64,000 bases of DNA, taken from contig NW_004450323.1 in the NCBI RefSeq assembly GCF_000321225.1, positions 4,713,924 through 4,777,923 on the forward strand, written 5' to 3'. The translations under genes and the position numbers were made by a program. The notes under the pieces are model-generated. The model worked only from the letters and a program-made list of their open reading frames with translations. It searched no databases and had not been told where the DNA came from. Source of the DNA: Odobenus rosmarus divergens (Eukaryota > Chordata > Mammalia > Carnivora > Odobenidae). How positions within the stretch are numbered: position 1 is the stretch's first letter; each line of letters begins with the position of its first letter. Shown here one piece after another: positions 13,040 through 24,616 of this stretch.

Positions 13040-13837
13040 CAACATTAAACAGCCACACTGGGTTTAAAATCTAGAAATCTGTTACCTCATCCCACGACTT
13101 ATTCACTGTATAATATGCTAGGGGAAAATCCTTTAATTGCCCTATGTTTTGGTTTCCCCATCCATGGACATCAATTAATAAAATAGAACCAGGGGAATTT
13201 AGGCATCCTTTTATCAGTCATTTCAGTTTTTACCCAAAGGAAATACATAATCCTGAGGCCCAATCATGTTTTGAAATTGGAGGGTGGGAAGATGATAGTT
13301 TTCTCCAACCATTTGGAAGAAGGTTGAGTTTAAAGGTCAACTAAGTCTAAGACCACTAATTAAAAAGGCTAAAAAACTGAAACTGTTTTACCAGTACGAA
13401 CCCAAGATGCTGCAGCCATCGTGCCTATGAATAGTGCTGCCTTATTCATTTGCTACCAACAACACTTGATAAATTTCTTTCTTTTGCTATGTAGCTGTGA
13501 TCATAGCAAGTGATCTGTATTTATGTACAATTCGCATATTTAGTCTCACTCTGTACCTATGAAATCCACCAACATAAAGCCAAGTTCAGTAACTACAAAG
13601 TGGCTAAGCTAAGTGATGAAATTATCAAGACAGCGGAAGGGAACCACTGAGTCCCTTGTGTCATTCAAGCAGAAGGGGCCATTCTTGTTTGGAAGAAACA
13701 CTGGCACTCTTATCTTCCTAAGTTGGGTCAACTGACAGAAGCAAAAACTAGAACTAATTGGTCCTTTCTTGATCTTAAACAGGCCATCTGTACTCAGTCT
13801 GGGACATTAGCTGCTTGGGTCACATCCTTGCTCCACC

Positions 13838-13975
13838 ATGCACTAGCCTTGTGACCTTAGGCAAGTTATTGAAATTCCTTGTGCCTCAGTTGCCTTCTGT
13901 GTAAAGTGAGGAGAGTCATAGAATCTCTTGTCCAGGGTTGTTGTCAGGGTTAAATTAGTTATCTTATCAAAGTGT
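13838..13975 (+). repeat. MIR relic
   Basis: The core (GTGACCTTAGGCAAGTTATT, GTGCCTCAGTTGCCTTCTGT, AGGGTTAAATTAGTTA) follows the MIR consensus in plus orientation. Confidence 0.75.
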
Positions 13976-16374
13976 TTAGTTTTCATTAGTAAATGAATGT
14001 TAGTTTTCATTCTGCTAATAATTTGTTTTGTTGGAAAGAAGAGAGAGTGCCTTGTGAATATATTGTTTTGAAAATCTTCATTTAGAAAGAGAAAGGTGAA
14101 GGACATGGGGCCAAAAGGAAAAGATGGATAGGAAATAGCAACTATTGTCTATTTATTAACATTTACGTGAAAGACATAGTCCCTACATTATTTCACTTGT
14201 TTAAAAACTTGTTAAAAAAAAATCTTGGAGATAGGTGTTATAATTGGTTATTTCCAGATGAAGAAGCTAGGCTTGGTTAGAGGTTCACTGATGTGCCCAC
14301 AATCACACAGGATATTCAAGCCCTAGCATACCTGACTATAAGCTTGGATACTCCCCTCCTCGGTACTACTAAACCACCAGGCTGGGGGAAAAAAAATAAG
14401 AAAAAGAAGGTGGAAAAGTGATGAAAACAGACTAATGGAGAGAAGAGGACCAAAGTATCATCTAGTTTTTCACCAAGGAGCTGAAACTTCTACCCATAGG
14501 GATAACATAAGCATTGAATGTCAAGACTGTAATGATAAAAAGTAACATTGTTCTTGCTGGTGCTGAAAACTATCACTAGTAGTAGTTTGAAACATTTTAC
14601 AAACACACTTATATTAGTGTGTCTAGTTAATCATTCACCAAAATGCGACTTGTTGAGCATCAAGAAGTGGAGAATAATCCAAGGTAATCCCCCAAACACT
14701 GCAGCGATGAAGTAGTGTGCAAAATGTGGGGATCGACACCCCAGAACAAGCAGAAGTCCACCAATGTTAACGTCGATGTCAACAGAAAACCATCTCCTGA
14801 TTTAGAAAGCCATACAATGGTTCCCAGTGTAGTATGCTACTTTTCAAACCTCCCAAATGTAATGCCCAAATCGTTGTATAATTACATGGCAGTTACTGCC
14901 TTATGATGGCACAGACTCTGAGTCCCCACTGTCTTCCCACAGGCTCCACGAGACAAACTGAATGCGTCTTTTGGGTCAAATGTTTTTCCTTGTGTCCTGC
15001 TCCATTTTTCATTATCATGGCAACTTGGCACTCCTCCCCTTAATCATAGGTTTGGGAAAGGGGGTGAGGTCAGCCTTCCCTCCGTCGCTAAGGCCACCGT
15101 TCATGGCTCCATTGAAGTAAAGTGCACCCACTGCAGTGCATATGCCACACGCCACATGCCAAACGGTTCTCTTCATCTCGGCACAGCAGTGATTCCCATC
15201 AACTCAGTGCAGGTTTTAATTAGAACACGAGGAACATTAGTTCCTTATTATCATTATTATATTTGAAGGAAAACAGTTTGCTTGATGGGGGTTTTGAGAT
15301 CAGACAGGTAATGTGACATGTTTTCTCTTTGCCTGGTACAAAGTATCTCTAAAACATAAACTTTCCTTAATTCAATCCAATCCAAATAAACTTAATGCTA
15401 ACTGAGATAACTGTACTCAGTCTCTGACAGTCAAAGTTTTTGGGACAATTTATTGGTACTGCCTGCAAATATGGTCCAGAACTTTCAATGGGCAAAAAAA
15501 ATTACAGCAACAGGAAGTCTGAATGTGTTCAATGAACCACACCTCTCACTCGTACAGGAAAGAAGTCTTATCAGATGTTCCTCTAGCCAGTGATAAAGGT
15601 AAGTAGATGAATGAGAAAGTGGAGTGTGCACAGAGCTCGGGAGATAAGATTAAATGGAAGCTAGCAGCCCAGATTCTATACACCACCTGGTTCTTTGTGT
15701 AAAGTTCTGGGTAGCTAACGCCATTTTTGACATTGACCATCTTTGACATTAGTGTATGCCGGCTTTGCAGAGTGGATACTAGTCAGTTTGGCATCTCAGA
15801 ATGTTGAATAGAGCTTTCAACTACGAGACTAAAAGGAAGTAGTTGGCAGAAGCTCCTTGTAGCATCCTAAATTGAGTTACAGCTTCCTCCTGGAGGGTAA
15901 TATCCCATAACCTTCACAGCCAAATACTCGCCTAGCGCCATCTCAAAGTTAGCAACTTCGGTGGTACAATGCAATGAGTTTGGAGATTTGCACTCAATAA
16001 ACCAGCCACCTGCTTTATTGCCCTGACAGGAAACTGTGGTTAATGTCCCAGTGTCTTTTTTTCCTCCCTCACTGTTCCCTCTTCCTGGAACCCTCCTTAC
16101 TGCCCAGGTTTTAGTAGATTCCTATTTGTCTTGCATAACTGGGTTCCAACTAAGTGTCAACTCTCCTCAAGAAGGCTTCCAAGACCATGCAATCTGATCT
16201 AGAAGTCCTTTGTCACTCCCCTAAACCCTATACATGCCATTCAGATCACCTTACACTGCCCAGTAAAAGGAGCCATATTTGTCTGTGAAAAGCCACACCT
16301 TACTCAACTTTTTTTCAGCTGGAACCTGGCATAGTGCCTCGATCTCACAAAAGCTGGTCATTAGGAGTGTGTGC

Positions 16375-16870
16375 TTGCAGAACCTCTCTGTGCCTCAGTT
16401 TTCTCATCTGTAAAAGGGTATGATCACAATACATACCTGATAGTGAATGTAAAGTGCTTAGAATAACTGTGGGCTCTTATTATTAAGTATTTGTGAAATT
16501 GATAAATAAGTGTAATCTTAAGTCAGTTACTTTATTTTTTTTAAGATTTTATTTATTTGTTTGACAGAGAGAGACAGGGGGAGAGGGAACGCAAGCAGGG
16601 GGAGTGGGAGCGGGAGAAGCAAGCTTCCTGCTGAGGAGGAAGCCCAGTGCGGGGCTCGATCCCAGGACCTTGGGATCATGACCTGAGCCAAAGGCAGACA
16701 CTTAACGACTGAGCCACCCAGGCGCCCTTAAGTCAGTTACTTTAGATACAATGTCTTCTTCTATAAAATGGAAATAAGTTTATTTATTTACAGGACGGTA
16801 GTAAGGATCAAATGAGATGACATAGTTAATGAAAGTACTTTGAGAGCTGTAGAGGACCATTTTTAAACTG
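16375..16870 (+). repeat. MIR relics around a CAN-SINE
   Basis: CTCTCTGTGCCTCAGTTTTC and the following GTAAAGTGCTTAGAATAACT form one MIR. A second MIR-like core (TCTATAAAATGGAAAT, GGATCAAATGAGATGA) follows after the SINE at 16535-16727. Confidence 0.7.
16535..16727 (-). mobile_element. CAN-SINE
   Basis: This is a full-length copy in minus orientation (TTTATTTATTTGTTTGACAG ... GAGCCACCCAGGCGCCC). It is flanked by a perfect 17-bp duplication, TTAAGTCAGTTACTTTA (16518-16534 and 16728-16744), and splits older MIR-like sequence. It is among the youngest-looking insertions here. Confidence 0.95.
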
Positions 16871-17399
16871 CCCTTTTGTTTACTATTACCTAATAAATGA
16901 TATAAGGCTTCTAAACCAGAATTCAAAGAAGAGTCTTTAGTGGCTAATGCAGTGGTTGCCCAAGGCCTATTCAAACCTTGGGTTTTTTCCTTAACTTTGC
17001 AACACTGGCCATAAGGGACAAGGTACAGTTACATGGACTATTAACAAGGTTAAGGGAAAATAGATCCCAAAACTCAGTGAAGCATTGGAACACTAGCCAT
17101 GTGAAAAGAACATCAACAACCACAAAATATGGAACATCCAGAGGACTTAGGATGCACAATCATTGCTGCTTCATTCTGATATCACAGAATCCATGGAATT
17201 TAAGACCTGGAAAGAATTTTGGAAATCATTTCTTCCAATTCCTTCATTTTACTGATGAGGAAACTGATGTCTATGGACCCCAAGCAACCGGCCCAAAGCC
17301 ACATATCAAGCTAGTGACAAACCACTTGCCTCCTAATTTGTAGCCTATAGGTTTATATAAATTTTGTTTGTATCATGTTGCCACCACTATTTTTGTAGG

Positions 17400-17540
17400 G
17401 TAGACTTTAGGGACAAACTTGAGTTCCAATTCCAGTTTTACCATTTATTAATTCTGTGACTTTAAGGGAGTTATTGAACTGATGGAAGTCGCAGTTGCTT
17501 CATTTGTAAAATAGGGATCCTCGTAGCCCTTTTAAAAGTT
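17400..17540 (+). repeat. MIR relic
   Basis: TTAATTCTGTGACTTTAAGG, followed by GTTGCTTCATTTGTAAAATA and GGGATCCTCG, follows the MIR core in plus orientation. Confidence 0.65.
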
Positions 17541-18249
17541 CACCCCACGCTAGAAGAGAGGAACGTCTGTACGTTAGGTAGCAAAACCTGTGCCCCTCCT
17601 ACCTGCTTCAGCCTTCACTAATTTCCTATAGTAAATTAAAACCAAACAGTGCATACAGACCAAGACCATATTGTAAAACATCTCTCTTGAAGAAAGCATC
17701 TAAGAACTGACATTTGTGAAATTTTCTTTGGTATTGAAGTGGTTAAAAAAAAAAATCCTTCTTCCTTCTGGTTTAAAACCTGGCTGCACCCGTTCTCCCT
17801 TTCCACACGCCGTGCCCTTCTCCGTGGCAGCTGTCACGTATAACAGGGTAATAGTAAAGCAGTGTATAGCACAGCGCTGCACTGTATCTCATGTTTGCTT
17901 TCTCACCTCCGCACCTCTCCCACCAGCTACCGTCAGGCTGCCAATTCCAGCTACTGCTTTATCCTCCCTTCTCTCTTTCTGCCCAGCCGCAGCTTTAAGG
18001 ATGTGTCTTGTCTGAGGATGGCTCCCTTTATCAACGCAAGATAGAAACTGCTCCGGACTGACCTGGACTCTGTCTTCCTCGGAGGACCAGAGTCTTCCTG
18101 TCCACGTTCCCGGCTGCCTGTCTCCCGAGGCCAGCGTCCACCACCTCCTCCTCCTCAGGCCTTTTAGCGGGGCTCCCCTGAATACCAACGTCTCGCCCTC
18201 TGATGCCCGCGTTTCTAAAAAGTGCGAGACTACACCGAGTTCTAAAAGT

Positions 18250-19660
18250 TGGTGCGGGCAGCCACTCACACTGATGTCCTAGCCCTCCCCGCAACAAACA
18301 CAGTACCAGGCGCGGGGCTCCATCCCGGGGCAACAAAACTGTCTGCCTTCTCCAAGGCAGCTCCGTGCCCAGGACACAGTACCCCCCAGGGCACCCCGCG
18401 TGGTTTGCAGCTGCGGCGAGGAATGAGCCCCAGGAGGATGCACAGGCGCGGACAGCCCGGAGCAGGCGGAGGCGACAGGGCCCACCGTGGCGGCGCGGTT
18501 GGGAAGACACCGTGGGCCCCACCTAACCTCAAACTCTGAGTCCATATCCCCTCTCCACCCCCGAGCTCCCACCCCACCGTCCTCGGGTGAACCAGGAGCC
18601 ACTGTTCTAGCCTCCGAGGTGAGAGAGCAGGAGCTGGACACCGGGAAGCCAGGGCGGCTCACTGTTCGCCGCCTAGCCACTCCGGAGCCCCCTTGCCAGT
18701 CACAGTGAGGCCTCTCGCCGCGTCTGGACGACTAGGCGGCGATGGGCACCCCTATTCCCTCTCCCCAGGGCTAGGGGTACGAGGCGGGAAAAAGGAAACC
18801 TCGCGAGTTGGAAAGGGGCGCCGCTAGCCCTCTTGCGGGGTGCCCACAAGCCCCTATCGGGGAAAGGGACGAGGCCACCCCGATCCACACCCCCACGCAC
18901 ACCCTGGAGCTCGGGGCGGGCTGGCCATCCCCATTGGCATCCCAGGCGCACCCAGCCGCACGCGTCCTTCCCCAACACGACCTCGGGATCTCATCCGCCC
19001 CGGAGCGGCGCGGGCTGCCGGAGGTGTGCGCACAGCGCTCGGCGCGTGCCCCACGCTCCAGGGCCCGGCGGCCGCAGCTTCGCGCGCGCTCACCAGATGG
19101 CCATCCTGCTCTTAGGGTAGTCCAGCCGCTCCAGGCAGCCGAGGAAGTGAGGCAGCGCGTGCGCAGCGTTGCGGGCGAGGATGGCCACTAGCACCGTGGG
19201 TCTCTGAACCGGCGACTCGGGGAAAACCTCCGGCTCCTCTTCGTCGTGCTCCGAGTCGGGCTCCGCGGCAAAGCGCGCCCGGCAGCCGCGGCGGAGCAGA
19301 GCGGCGGACAGGAGCAGCAGCGAGCAGGCAAGGGTGGCTGCGCGGTGCGCAGCCATGTTCGCGGCCGCGGCACGCGGCGGGAGACTGGCGGCCCGAGGGC
19401 GCAGAGGCGGGCTGCGAGGGCCGGACGGGGGACGCGGCTGCCGGGGCCGGCTGGCGCGCGCACACTGGCACCGGGCCCTGCAGCCCGGGAGCCTTCCGCC
19501 GCCGCCGCCGCACTGCCCAGGCCCTGACGCGGGGGCGCACCGAGGACCTGCCGCCGCCGCGCTCGCCTGGAGCTCCGGCTCGCCGACAGCCGCGTGTGTG
19601 TGTATGTTGGGGGCGGGGGGGGGGGGAGAAGGCTGTCCGTCCTGAGTCCCGCGGAAAGTT
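18250..19660 (-). promoter_or_regulatory. CpG island with COLGALT2 promoter and exon 1
   Basis: CpG dinucleotides are dense from about 18250 to 19600, in sharp contrast to the AT-rich flanks. The first coding exon of COLGALT2 lies inside, so the promoter and 5' UTR should lie between 19357 and about 19660 on the minus strand. No TATA box was noticed upstream. A run of 12 G (19615-19626) and a TG microsatellite (19744-19771) mark the upstream edge. The exact transcription start cannot be placed from sequence alone. The island also covers the first kilobase of intron 1. Confidence 0.8.
19094..19356 (-). CDS. COLGALT2: COLGALT2 first coding exon (procollagen galactosyltransferase 2, N-terminus)
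   Basis: This exon encodes residues 1-87 plus two bases of codon 88 of a family-25 glycosyltransferase, which in the ER lumen adds galactose to hydroxylysine of collagens. A hydrophobic core at residues 8-21 ([14 protein letters not shown]) after a short basic start looks like a signal peptide. An acidic linker follows (residues 34-43, [10 protein letters not shown]), then the conserved start of the GT25 domain ([18 protein letters not shown], from residue 54). The minus-strand context GCGAACATGG is a strong Kozak start. The reading frame leaves the exon at a donor (CTG|GTGAG, GT at 19093-19092) that splits a Trp codon after TG, as expected for this family (AIW-A). COLGALT1 is the main alternative, but the N-terminal sequence matches COLGALT2 and the TSEN15 neighbour supports it. 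The other exons lie beyond the left edge. Confidence 0.93.
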
Positions 19661-19743
19661 CCTCTAGTCCAGGCTCAGCTCGTACAGATGAGGTCTGTGG
19701 CTTCCCCCGGAGCCGTGAGGTGTGGCCGTCGCTGCCAATGGGC

Positions 19744-19771
19744 GTGTGAGTGTGTGTGTGTGTGTGTGTGT
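19744..19771. repeat. (TG)n microsatellite
   Basis: This is a nearly pure TG tract of about 28 bp, some 390 bp upstream of the COLGALT2 start codon. Confidence 0.95.
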
Positions 19772-20499
19772 ACATAACGGTGCAACTCCGAGAAAATTTA
19801 TTCTGCTTTTGCAAACCGCAGTCTAAAGTCCTTCACGGTGATGCAATGTATCCAGTTTTGCATAATGCACCTATTGACTAGACGGGTAGAGTTCTAAAAT
19901 GGAAAGTCACCCAGCTGTCCATTACCACGGTAAACATTTTTTTAAAACTTCTCCAAAGGCAGAGTGTTTGCATTTCCCTATACACTCAGTTTCTCTTGAA
20001 GTTCATCCTTGACTGAGTAGACCCCCATTACACCAAGCTTGGAGACTTGGAGAATTTGAGAGATAGACAGAACCCTTGCAATTAAAGGGAAGCCCCTGAT
20101 GGGACATTGTTCTGAAGCCCTACTCCTCTCCCTTTCCCCCCTAAGGTCCTGAGCTTCCTGAGAGCTTCCTGACAGGATGTCATAAAAGACAGGTTTCATC
20201 TAAATGGTTTTATTTTTCCTTAATGACCCAAACTAACAAAGAGTAACAAATACAGGGAAAATTCATAGGTGGTGGAGTAGGAGAGAGAGAAAGAGACAAG
20301 GAAGAAGAGAAGAAGGGCTGAAAGAAGAACACAATTAGCACATAAAATGAAATTGCTAGGATACACTGCCACAGGATATTTACTCTTGAACATAACATAG
20401 GAAAGCTAGGAATGAAATCTGGAGTTCCTTCTTTGTGGGGTTGTGTAGCCTTTGATCTCTCTATACACAGGATGGGTTGGTACCACTGCACATTCATGA

Positions 20500-21250
20500 C
20501 CTTCAACCCCAGTTCGCCCTCAGCCCTGTCCCACAGATTTTTACTTCTTGTGTCCCCCTCCTTCTCTGCAACTATTAGAAGTCTTCCTCACTCTCCTCCC
20601 ACCCCCTCACCTCCTCAGAAGAATATCACCTCCTTTACTGAACTCCCTCAACAGCCTTGTCTCTAATATCCCTACCAGTGCCCTCCTTACCTGCAGGCAC
20701 CTATTCCTAACACTTTTGACCCCATCCTCTCCACTCTCGTCCATGACTTTGCTTTGCTCCATCATTTATCTCTACTCTCTACCAAATCTACAACTGGTCC
20801 CTCTCCACCAGCTCCTCCCCCTCAAGCTAAAAACTTAGTCCTCTCCTATCCTTGAATAAAAAAAAAATTGTTGTTTTAATCCTGTATCTCCTTCTAGCAA
20901 TCCCCTCTGTCTTGGCCAAGCTCCTTCAAAAAGCTTTATCCACTTCTTCATCTCCCACTTCTCCTACTTCTTCACAGAGGCTGTTCGGGCAAAGCCACAG
21001 ATGACCTCAGCGTTGGAAGATTCAGTGACCTCTCTTCGGTTCTCACCTTCCTGGACCTGTTTCTACTTGTGTTTGTGCCCCTTCACTGGGTGCCCCTTTC
21101 ACAATGTGCTACTCTTCTAGCACCATATGGTCTCCTAGCATAATTGCATCTTCCAAATCTATGTCTCCTGCTCTAACCTCTTCTCTGACATTTAAACTTT
21201 TATATCCAATGGCCTACACACATTTCCTTCTCCTCCATCCTTCTTTGGAA
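20500..21250 (+). repeat. Possible CR1/L2-type LINE relic
   Basis: The stretch is rich in CTCCTTC/CACTCTCC and has the phrase GCCACAGATGACCTCAGCGT followed by CTTCCTGGACCTG. These recall the reverse-transcriptase region of CR1/L2-like elements (TNDL ... LDLS). It is heavily decayed and has no long frame. It could also be an unrelated low-complexity pyrimidine-rich stretch. Confidence 0.4.
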
Positions 21251-21491
21251 ACTGCCATTGCTATCCTGCATATAGGCCACAGGGACTTTTGGACAGTGCC
21301 CCTTCCCCGGAGTGAGATGGGATTGATGGACAGTTGCTGGCATTCCTGGAGCTTAGTATTGCTGGGTGTATTCAGTTTTCTGAGCTTGCTGATTACAAAG
21401 TTTTCTGAAACCTTGCTGATTACAAAAAGAACCTGTTAATTAGTTATGGCATGGCAAAGAAAATGAGATTTTCCCTGATTGTGGCAGATTT

Positions 21492-21524
21492 GTAAAATAC
21501 ACATTCACAGAATGTGTATTTTAC
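21492..21524. repeat. Perfect 15-bp hairpin, 3-nt loop
   Basis: GTAAAATACACATTC (21492-21506), loop ACA, and its exact reverse complement (21510-21524). It lies between the CR1/L2-like relic and the L1 fragment and is not assigned to either. Confidence 0.95.
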
Positions 21525-21649
21525 TAATCATAAGAACAGATATAAAATATGGAAACAGTTGTTTATATGTGTGAAATGTAGTGTAGATTTAATTAGTCTG
21601 CAGACAAAGCTTGGTGCAGAAGTAGATTCCACAACAGATTACACAAACT

Positions 21650-23513
21650 TTGCAAAACTCTATTACTCCTTGAGCTAACTAACGAATTCAGTAAAATTAC
21701 AAGATACAAAATCAATATGCAAAAATAAGTCGCCTTTATATACACTAACAACAAACTACCTGAAAAAAATAAAATAATCCAATTTTCAGTGACATCAAAA
21801 ACAATAAAATATCTGGGAATAAATTTAACAAAGTGAAAGATCTGTACATTGAAAACTATTGATGAAAGAAATTGAAGATGACAAAAATAAACGGAAATAT
21901 ATCCCATGTTCATGGATTGGAAGACTTTAATATTGTTAAAATGTCCATACTAATCAAAACCATCTATAGATTCCATGCTATTCCTATCAAGATTTCAGTG
22001 GCAATTTTAGAGAAAAAGAAAAAAAAATCCTAAAATTCATATGGAACAACAAAAGACCCTGAATAACCAAAATAATCTTGAGAAAGAACAAAGATGGAGG
22101 CATCACACTTCCTAGTTTCAAACTATATTACAAAGCTATAATAGTTAAAAGGGTAAGGTACTGGCGTAAAAGACACAGAGACCAATAGAACAGAATTGAG
22201 AGCCCAGAAATAAATCCATGTATATTCGACTAGTATTTGACAAGGGAGCCATGAATGCTCAATGGAAAAAGATCACCTCTTCAATAAATGGTATTGGGAA
22301 AACTAGATATTTGCACACAAAAGAATGAAACTGGACCCTTACACCACTTGAAAAATTAACATGAAACAAGTGAAGACTTAAATGTAAGATCTGGAACTAT
22401 ATAATTCCTACAAGAAAATGCAGGAGAAAGCTCCTTGACATTGGTCTTGATAATGATTTTTTTCAATATGATACCAAAGGCACAGGCAACAAAAGGAAAA
22501 TTAAATGAGTGGGACTACCTTAAATTAAAATGCCTCTATACTGCAAAAGAAATGATCAACAAGATGAAAGACAACCTGTGGAATAGAGAAAATGTTTCCA
22601 AACCATATATCTGATAAGGAGGTTCATATCCAAAATACACAAGGAACTCATGCAACTCAATAGTACACAAATAATCCTATTTTTAAATGGGCAAAGACCT
22701 GAATAGACATTTTCCCAAAGAAGATATACAAATGGCCAACAGGTACATGAAAAGGTGCTCAGCATCATCAGGGAAATCATCAGGGAAATGCAAATCACAA
22801 CCACAATGACATATCACCTCACACCTATTTGAAGGACTCTGATCAAAAAGATAATAGGTAACAAATGCTGTCAACGATGTGGAGAAAAGGAAACACTTTG
22901 TACACTGTTGGTGGGAATGTAAATTGAGATAGCCATTATGGAAAACAATATGGAGATTTCTCAAAAAATTAAAAATAGATCATATGATCCATTGCTTCCA
23001 CTTCTGGTTTTAGATGTGAAGGAAATGAAATGGCAGTCTCAAAAACATACCTGCACCCACATATTCATTGCACCATTATCTACAGTAGCCAAGACATGAA
23101 AACCTAAGTGTCTGTTGATGGATGAATGGATAAAGAAAATGCGGCATATATATGTATGTGTGTATATATATATATGCATGAAATATACATATGTAAAGAG
23201 AAGGAAATCCCTTCATTTGTGACAACATGGGTGAACTTTGAGGGCATTATGCTAAGAGAAATAAATCAAACAGAGAAATCCGTTATATAGTTATATGTGG
23301 AATCTAAAAAAGCCAAACTCACAGAAACAGAGAGTAGAATGGTGGTTGCCAGGATTGGGGGATTGAGGGGGGGAATGGGTGAAGGTGATCAAAGGGTACA
23401 ACCTTCTGTTTATAAGATGAATAAGTTCTGGGGATGTAATGTACAACATGGTGACTATAGTTAAGAATACCATATTATACACTTGAAAGTTGTCAATAGA
23501 ATAGATCTTAATG
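21650..23513 (+). mobile_element. L1 fragment, late ORF2 to 3' UTR
   Basis: Typical L1 phrases occur in order: CAGTAAAATTACAAGATACA, CCATGTTCATGGATTGGAAG, ATTCATATGGAACAACAAAA, and near the end GGTGACTATAGTTAAGAATA. The ORF2 frame is broken by many stops. The 5' part of the element is missing. Confidence 0.9.
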
Positions 23514-23757
23514 CAAGGTTGGTTTAACATTTTAAAAATCAATCAAAAGAATTTTACAAAATCCAGTCTTGGTCATGCAGGAATAAAAGGGAACTCACTC
23601 AGCCTGATAAAGGCCATATGCAAAAACCCTACACCTAACATCATACTTAATGGTGAAAGAATGAAAGTTTTCCTCCTAAGATCAAGAACAAGAATGTCCT
23701 AACTCAGCATTTCCATTCAATATTGTAGTGGATGTTTTAGATAGGGCAATAAAGAAG
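23514..23757 (+). mobile_element. Second L1 ORF2 fragment (upstream part of ORF2)
   Basis: The translation in 23511-23702 contains NIILNGERMKVFLLRSRTRM, an L1 reverse-transcriptase-domain segment that normally lies upstream of the sequence at 21650. It continues towards DVLDRAIKK and runs into the purine microsatellite. The strand is the same as the preceding L1 piece. Confidence 0.8.
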
Positions 23758-23880
23758 GAAGGAAGGGAGGGAGGGAGGAAGGGGGGAGGGAAGAAGGGAA
23801 GGAGGGAGGGAAGGAAGGAGAAGAGAAGGGGGAGAGAGAAGGCAGGAATAGAGGGAGGGATGGAAGGAAACAGGAAGGGA
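23754..23880. repeat. GGAA/GGGA purine microsatellite
   Basis: About 125 bp consist of purines only except for a few bases, dominated by GGAAGGGA-type units. It begins inside L1 ORF2 sequence. Confidence 0.95.
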
Positions 23881-24616
23881 CATTTAAAACAAGCTAAGTA
23901 CGTTGGCAGGCATATTTTAACATGAACGCGTAGGGTGGATTTAGTCCTTCTATGCCAATGGCTCCAAATTCAATGATTTATTGAAATCTATTTTACTAAC
24001 AGGAAAAAAAATATGTTGAAAGTGGAAAAAGAAAAAAAAAAACTATCACAAATCCACTACCCACCACAACCACTGTTAAACGTTTTGGGATAATTTTAAT
24101 ATGGCCTTTTCAATTTGGGTGTTTTAACTGTGGGTTTGTTCTCAATCCTGCTAGGGAAATTCAACACTCATGTTGATAGCAAATGTGAATACATATCTAG
24201 AGACAGAGATGGGATGTTTTTTGGACGGAGAATTGCTTTTGGTACCTTTTCACATTTACAAAGCCAAGTATTACTTAAGACTACATAACCGCAGCTGTTT
24301 ACATATTCTACATACAGAAATTACCAGTTTATTATCCCTTTCAATCTAATTCTTAGACAAAGCCTAAAATAAAATATTTAATAAACATGGAATACATACC
24401 TTATCTATTTAATATATTATATATTTAAATACTACAAATAAAATCAAAGTCCATATACCCAGCACCCATCTTGAAAAACAAAACATGAACCGTCAACTTT
24501 GACACCCTCTGGGTGTCCCTTCCTGTCACAATACTCTGATCTACTCCCCAGAGACAAGCACTAGACTGAATTTTGTATTAATCAGTCTCTTAATTTTATT
24601 TAGAACTTTACCTCCA

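Larger units (their letters stand above)
1..19093 (-). other. COLGALT2: COLGALT2 intron 1 (5' part)
   Basis: This is intronic sequence inferred from the donor at 19093 and the lack of any further COLGALT2 exon to the left. It holds five CAN-SINEs, MIR and MER5-type relics and two older repeats, listed separately. Nothing recognisable was seen in 1-1334, 2812-5085, 5501-7195, 7379-8749, 8916-9950, 10336-12200, 13040-13837, 13976-16380 or 17551-18240, apart from short ancient-repeat-like scraps. One such scrap near 11690-11880 resembles the 3' part of an old LINE. Open frames in this region are short and show no recognisable domain. Confidence 0.85.

Noticed and set aside
18031..18680. Several 90-160 codon open frames near the COLGALT2 exon
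   Set aside because: They lie in the CpG island in several frames on both strands with no conserved motif; only the 19094-19356 minus frame matches a known protein.
19188..19814. 208-codon minus-strand frame
   Set aside because: It is a frame shadow of the COLGALT2 exon that extends through TG and G-run microsatellites.
21593..22964. Minus-strand open frames of 80-106 codons
   Set aside because: They are antisense readings of a decayed plus-strand L1 ORF2.
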